Assembly: GCF_002607855.1 (NCBI RefSeq)
Contig: NZ_AWQQ01000091.1
Coordinates: forward strand, 19,401 to 83,400
Source of the DNA: Desulforamulus profundi
Lineage (GTDB): Bacteria; Bacillota_B; Desulfotomaculia; Desulfotomaculales; Desulfotomaculaceae
DNA: 64,000 bases
Direction of reading: 5' to 3'
This document shows positions 62,927 through 64,000 of this stretch, piece after piece. A program made the position numbers and the translations under genes. Below the pieces are notes generated by a model. The model was not told the origin of the DNA. It saw only the letters and a program-made list of their open reading frames with translations, and searched no databases. How positions within the stretch are numbered: position 1 is the first letter of the stretch; every line of letters begins with the position of its first letter.

Positions 62927-64000
62927 TAGGAAGTTAAAGCCTCCTTTTGTTCTTTCCTTCTGTGCAGCAAATCAATAAAGGCCTCCAGCCTGGTGATCAT
63001 GCCGGCTTCCCCGGAATGTTCGTCCATAATCAAAGTCATCACCGGCAGCCCGGTATCTTCACTGACCCTGGGTAAAATACTCTGGGCCACGATTTCCGGC
63101 ATGCAGGTAAAGGGCAGCACCTGAATGGCCCCGTCAAATCCCTGCCGGGCATACCATACGGCAGCACCTACGGTTTCCTCACCATGCCCTCCCACAAAAT
63201 GACACAAATAGGGCGAGGCCACTTTTTTAAACCTTTCGCTGCTAACCACGTTTTGCACCAGACCCATAAACAGGTGGTCGTTAATCCACTGGCTGAGCAT
63301 CATGGAGCGGTCCACCTCAACGCCCAGGTATCCCAGGTGACGTTCAATATTTACATTGGAGAAGGGCTCCAGCAGGGTGTAAATTTCGCCGACCAGGGCA
63401 ACCTTGAGGACCGGCCGGGACATATCTGCCGGAACGGCCTCCATGATTTCCCTGGCCCGGCCCAGGGCAGGGGGAATTTCCTCCGGGTTTTTTGATCGGT
63501 CAATTTCTTCCACCGCTTTCTGCAAGGCCCTGTCGGTGGCTCCACGGACCAGTTCCCTGGGTCGTATTTGAAAGGACATCTGTTCCACTTCGTCCACCGC
63601 CCTGGCCTTCAAATAACCAAAGCGCAGGGCTTTGATCACCTTGATCCAGGGACGGTTGCCGGTGATTTTCCGGATGCGTCCCAGCAGTTCCCCGATATGT
63701 TTTTCCGGGGGCTCCAATACCACCAGATTGTAATGAATGTTTAAATCTTTTAATATTTCATTCTCCACATAGGCATAATATCCAAAGCGGCAGGGGCCGC
63801 AGCCCCCGGCCATCATGATGGTGTCGGCCCCCAGTTCCCGGGCCTCGATAAAATTGCCGATATTTAACTTCAGGGGCAGACAGGCAAATTCAGGGGAATG
63901 CTTCACCCCCAAATTCAGTGTCCTCTTACTGCAGGGCGGCGGCACCACAACCTCGATATCCAGGTATTCCAGCATCCCCTTCAGGGACACATACATGTAG
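62926..64000 (-). CDS. CoA activase-associated protein (DUF2229 / dehydratase-subunit-like), 5' end outside window
   Basis: At least 356 residues. The sequence VVPPPCSKRTLNLGVKHSPE, then FACLPLKLNIGNFIEARELG and MAGGCGPCRFGYYAYVENEI is typical of proteins that accompany or are fused to BadF-type activases; the cysteines may bind an iron-sulfur cluster. C-terminal half has FVGGHGEETVGAAVWYARQG and MTLIMDEHSGEAGMITRLEA. The N-terminus of relatives begins a few residues earlier, so the gene probably extends just past the window edge. Translationally coupled to the activase. Confidence 0.82.
   Translation of the reverse strand, partial: YMYVSLKGMLEYLDIEVVVPPPCSKRTLNLGVKHSPEFACLPLKLNIGNFIEARELGADTIMMAGGCGPCRFGYYAYVENEILKDLNIHYNLVVLEPPEKHIGELLGRIRKITGNRPWIKVIKALRFGYLKARAVDEVEQMSFQIRPRELVRGATDRALQKAVEEIDRSKNPEEIPPALGRAREIMEAVPADMSRPVLKVALVGEIYTLLEPFSNVNIERHLGYLGVEVDRSMMLSQWINDHLFMGLVQNVVSSERFKKVASPYLCHFVGGHGEETVGAAVWYARQGFDGAIQVLPFTCMPEIVAQSILPRVSEDTGLPVMTLIMDEHSGEAGMITRLEAFIDLLHRRKEQKEALTS

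Noticed and set aside
1..64000. CRISPR arrays, tRNA or rRNA genes, integrated prophage, intact insertion sequences
   Set aside because: No regularly spaced repeats, no tRNA cloverleaf or rRNA sequence, and no transposase, integrase or phage structural gene were seen.

Overview
The window looks like chromosome of a spore-forming anaerobic Firmicute of the Peptococcaceae type (Desulfotomaculum, Desulforamulus or Pelotomaculum relatives). This is inferred from the spore genes (spoIVA, spoIIP, spmA/spmB, gerW, four YjcZ-like miniproteins), an IspH–ribosomal protein S1 fusion, YIEGIA with its small partner, a HutP-family protein, strong GGAGG ribosome binding sites with frequent TTG and GTG starts, and an acyl-CoA dehydratase activase pair. 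No rRNA, tRNA, CRISPR array, prophage or intact transposon was seen. Most genes lie on the minus strand.

Layout. 1-8.5 kb: a candidate c-di-AMP riboswitch at the edge, Ppx/GppA phosphatase, a VanW-type wall protein, a membrane chemoreceptor, a pyruvate-kinase-C-like protein, a soluble receptor with an N-terminal Rossmann-like segment, and an LCP-like protein. 8.5-13.7 kb: bshC, a potassium channel, an FmdB zinc ribbon, and a YghO-like acetyltransferase. 13.8-17.5 kb: a T-box-controlled proline operon, proB-proA-proC. 17.5-22.2 kb: a universal stress protein and the aspartate-family operon pheB-hom-thrB-lysC. 22.4-36 kb: spoIVA, gpsA-plsY-der, a DUF512 radical SAM protein, YIEGIA and partner, spoIIP, DUF1614, ispH-S1, plsC and cmk. 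36-43 kb: aromatic genes (aroF with a putative attenuator, tyrA, aroA, an aminotransferase, an aroF remnant, aroH, hutP) around the YjcZ-like cluster. 43-51 kb: rluB, spmA/spmB, a PAS/GAF histidine kinase, gerW, DUF2953 and a Gmad2 lipoprotein. 51-58 kb: scpB, scpA, trpS, an M50 protease, a DHH-CBS-tRNA nucleotidyltransferase, and lysA. 59-64 kb: tex and an acyl-CoA dehydratase activase pair running off the right edge.

Data quality dominates the reading. About seventeen genes, including normally indispensable ones (der, hom, aroA, the CCA-type enzyme), carry single-base frameshifts, nearly all repaired by adding one base and often in short homopolymers. I treat these as probable sequence errors and give the full reconstructed spans. 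Exceptions that look like real decay are the aroF remnant at 41.1 kb and perhaps the zinc-ribbon gene at 44.1-44.3 kb.

The most interesting items are the soluble receptor with a dinucleotide-binding-like N-terminus, the aroF leader peptide with attenuator hairpin, the tandem miniprotein cluster, the HutP-family gene beside aroH, the heptanucleotide inverted arrays, a pair of related hairpin repeats, and a 40-codon upstream ORF abutting lysA.
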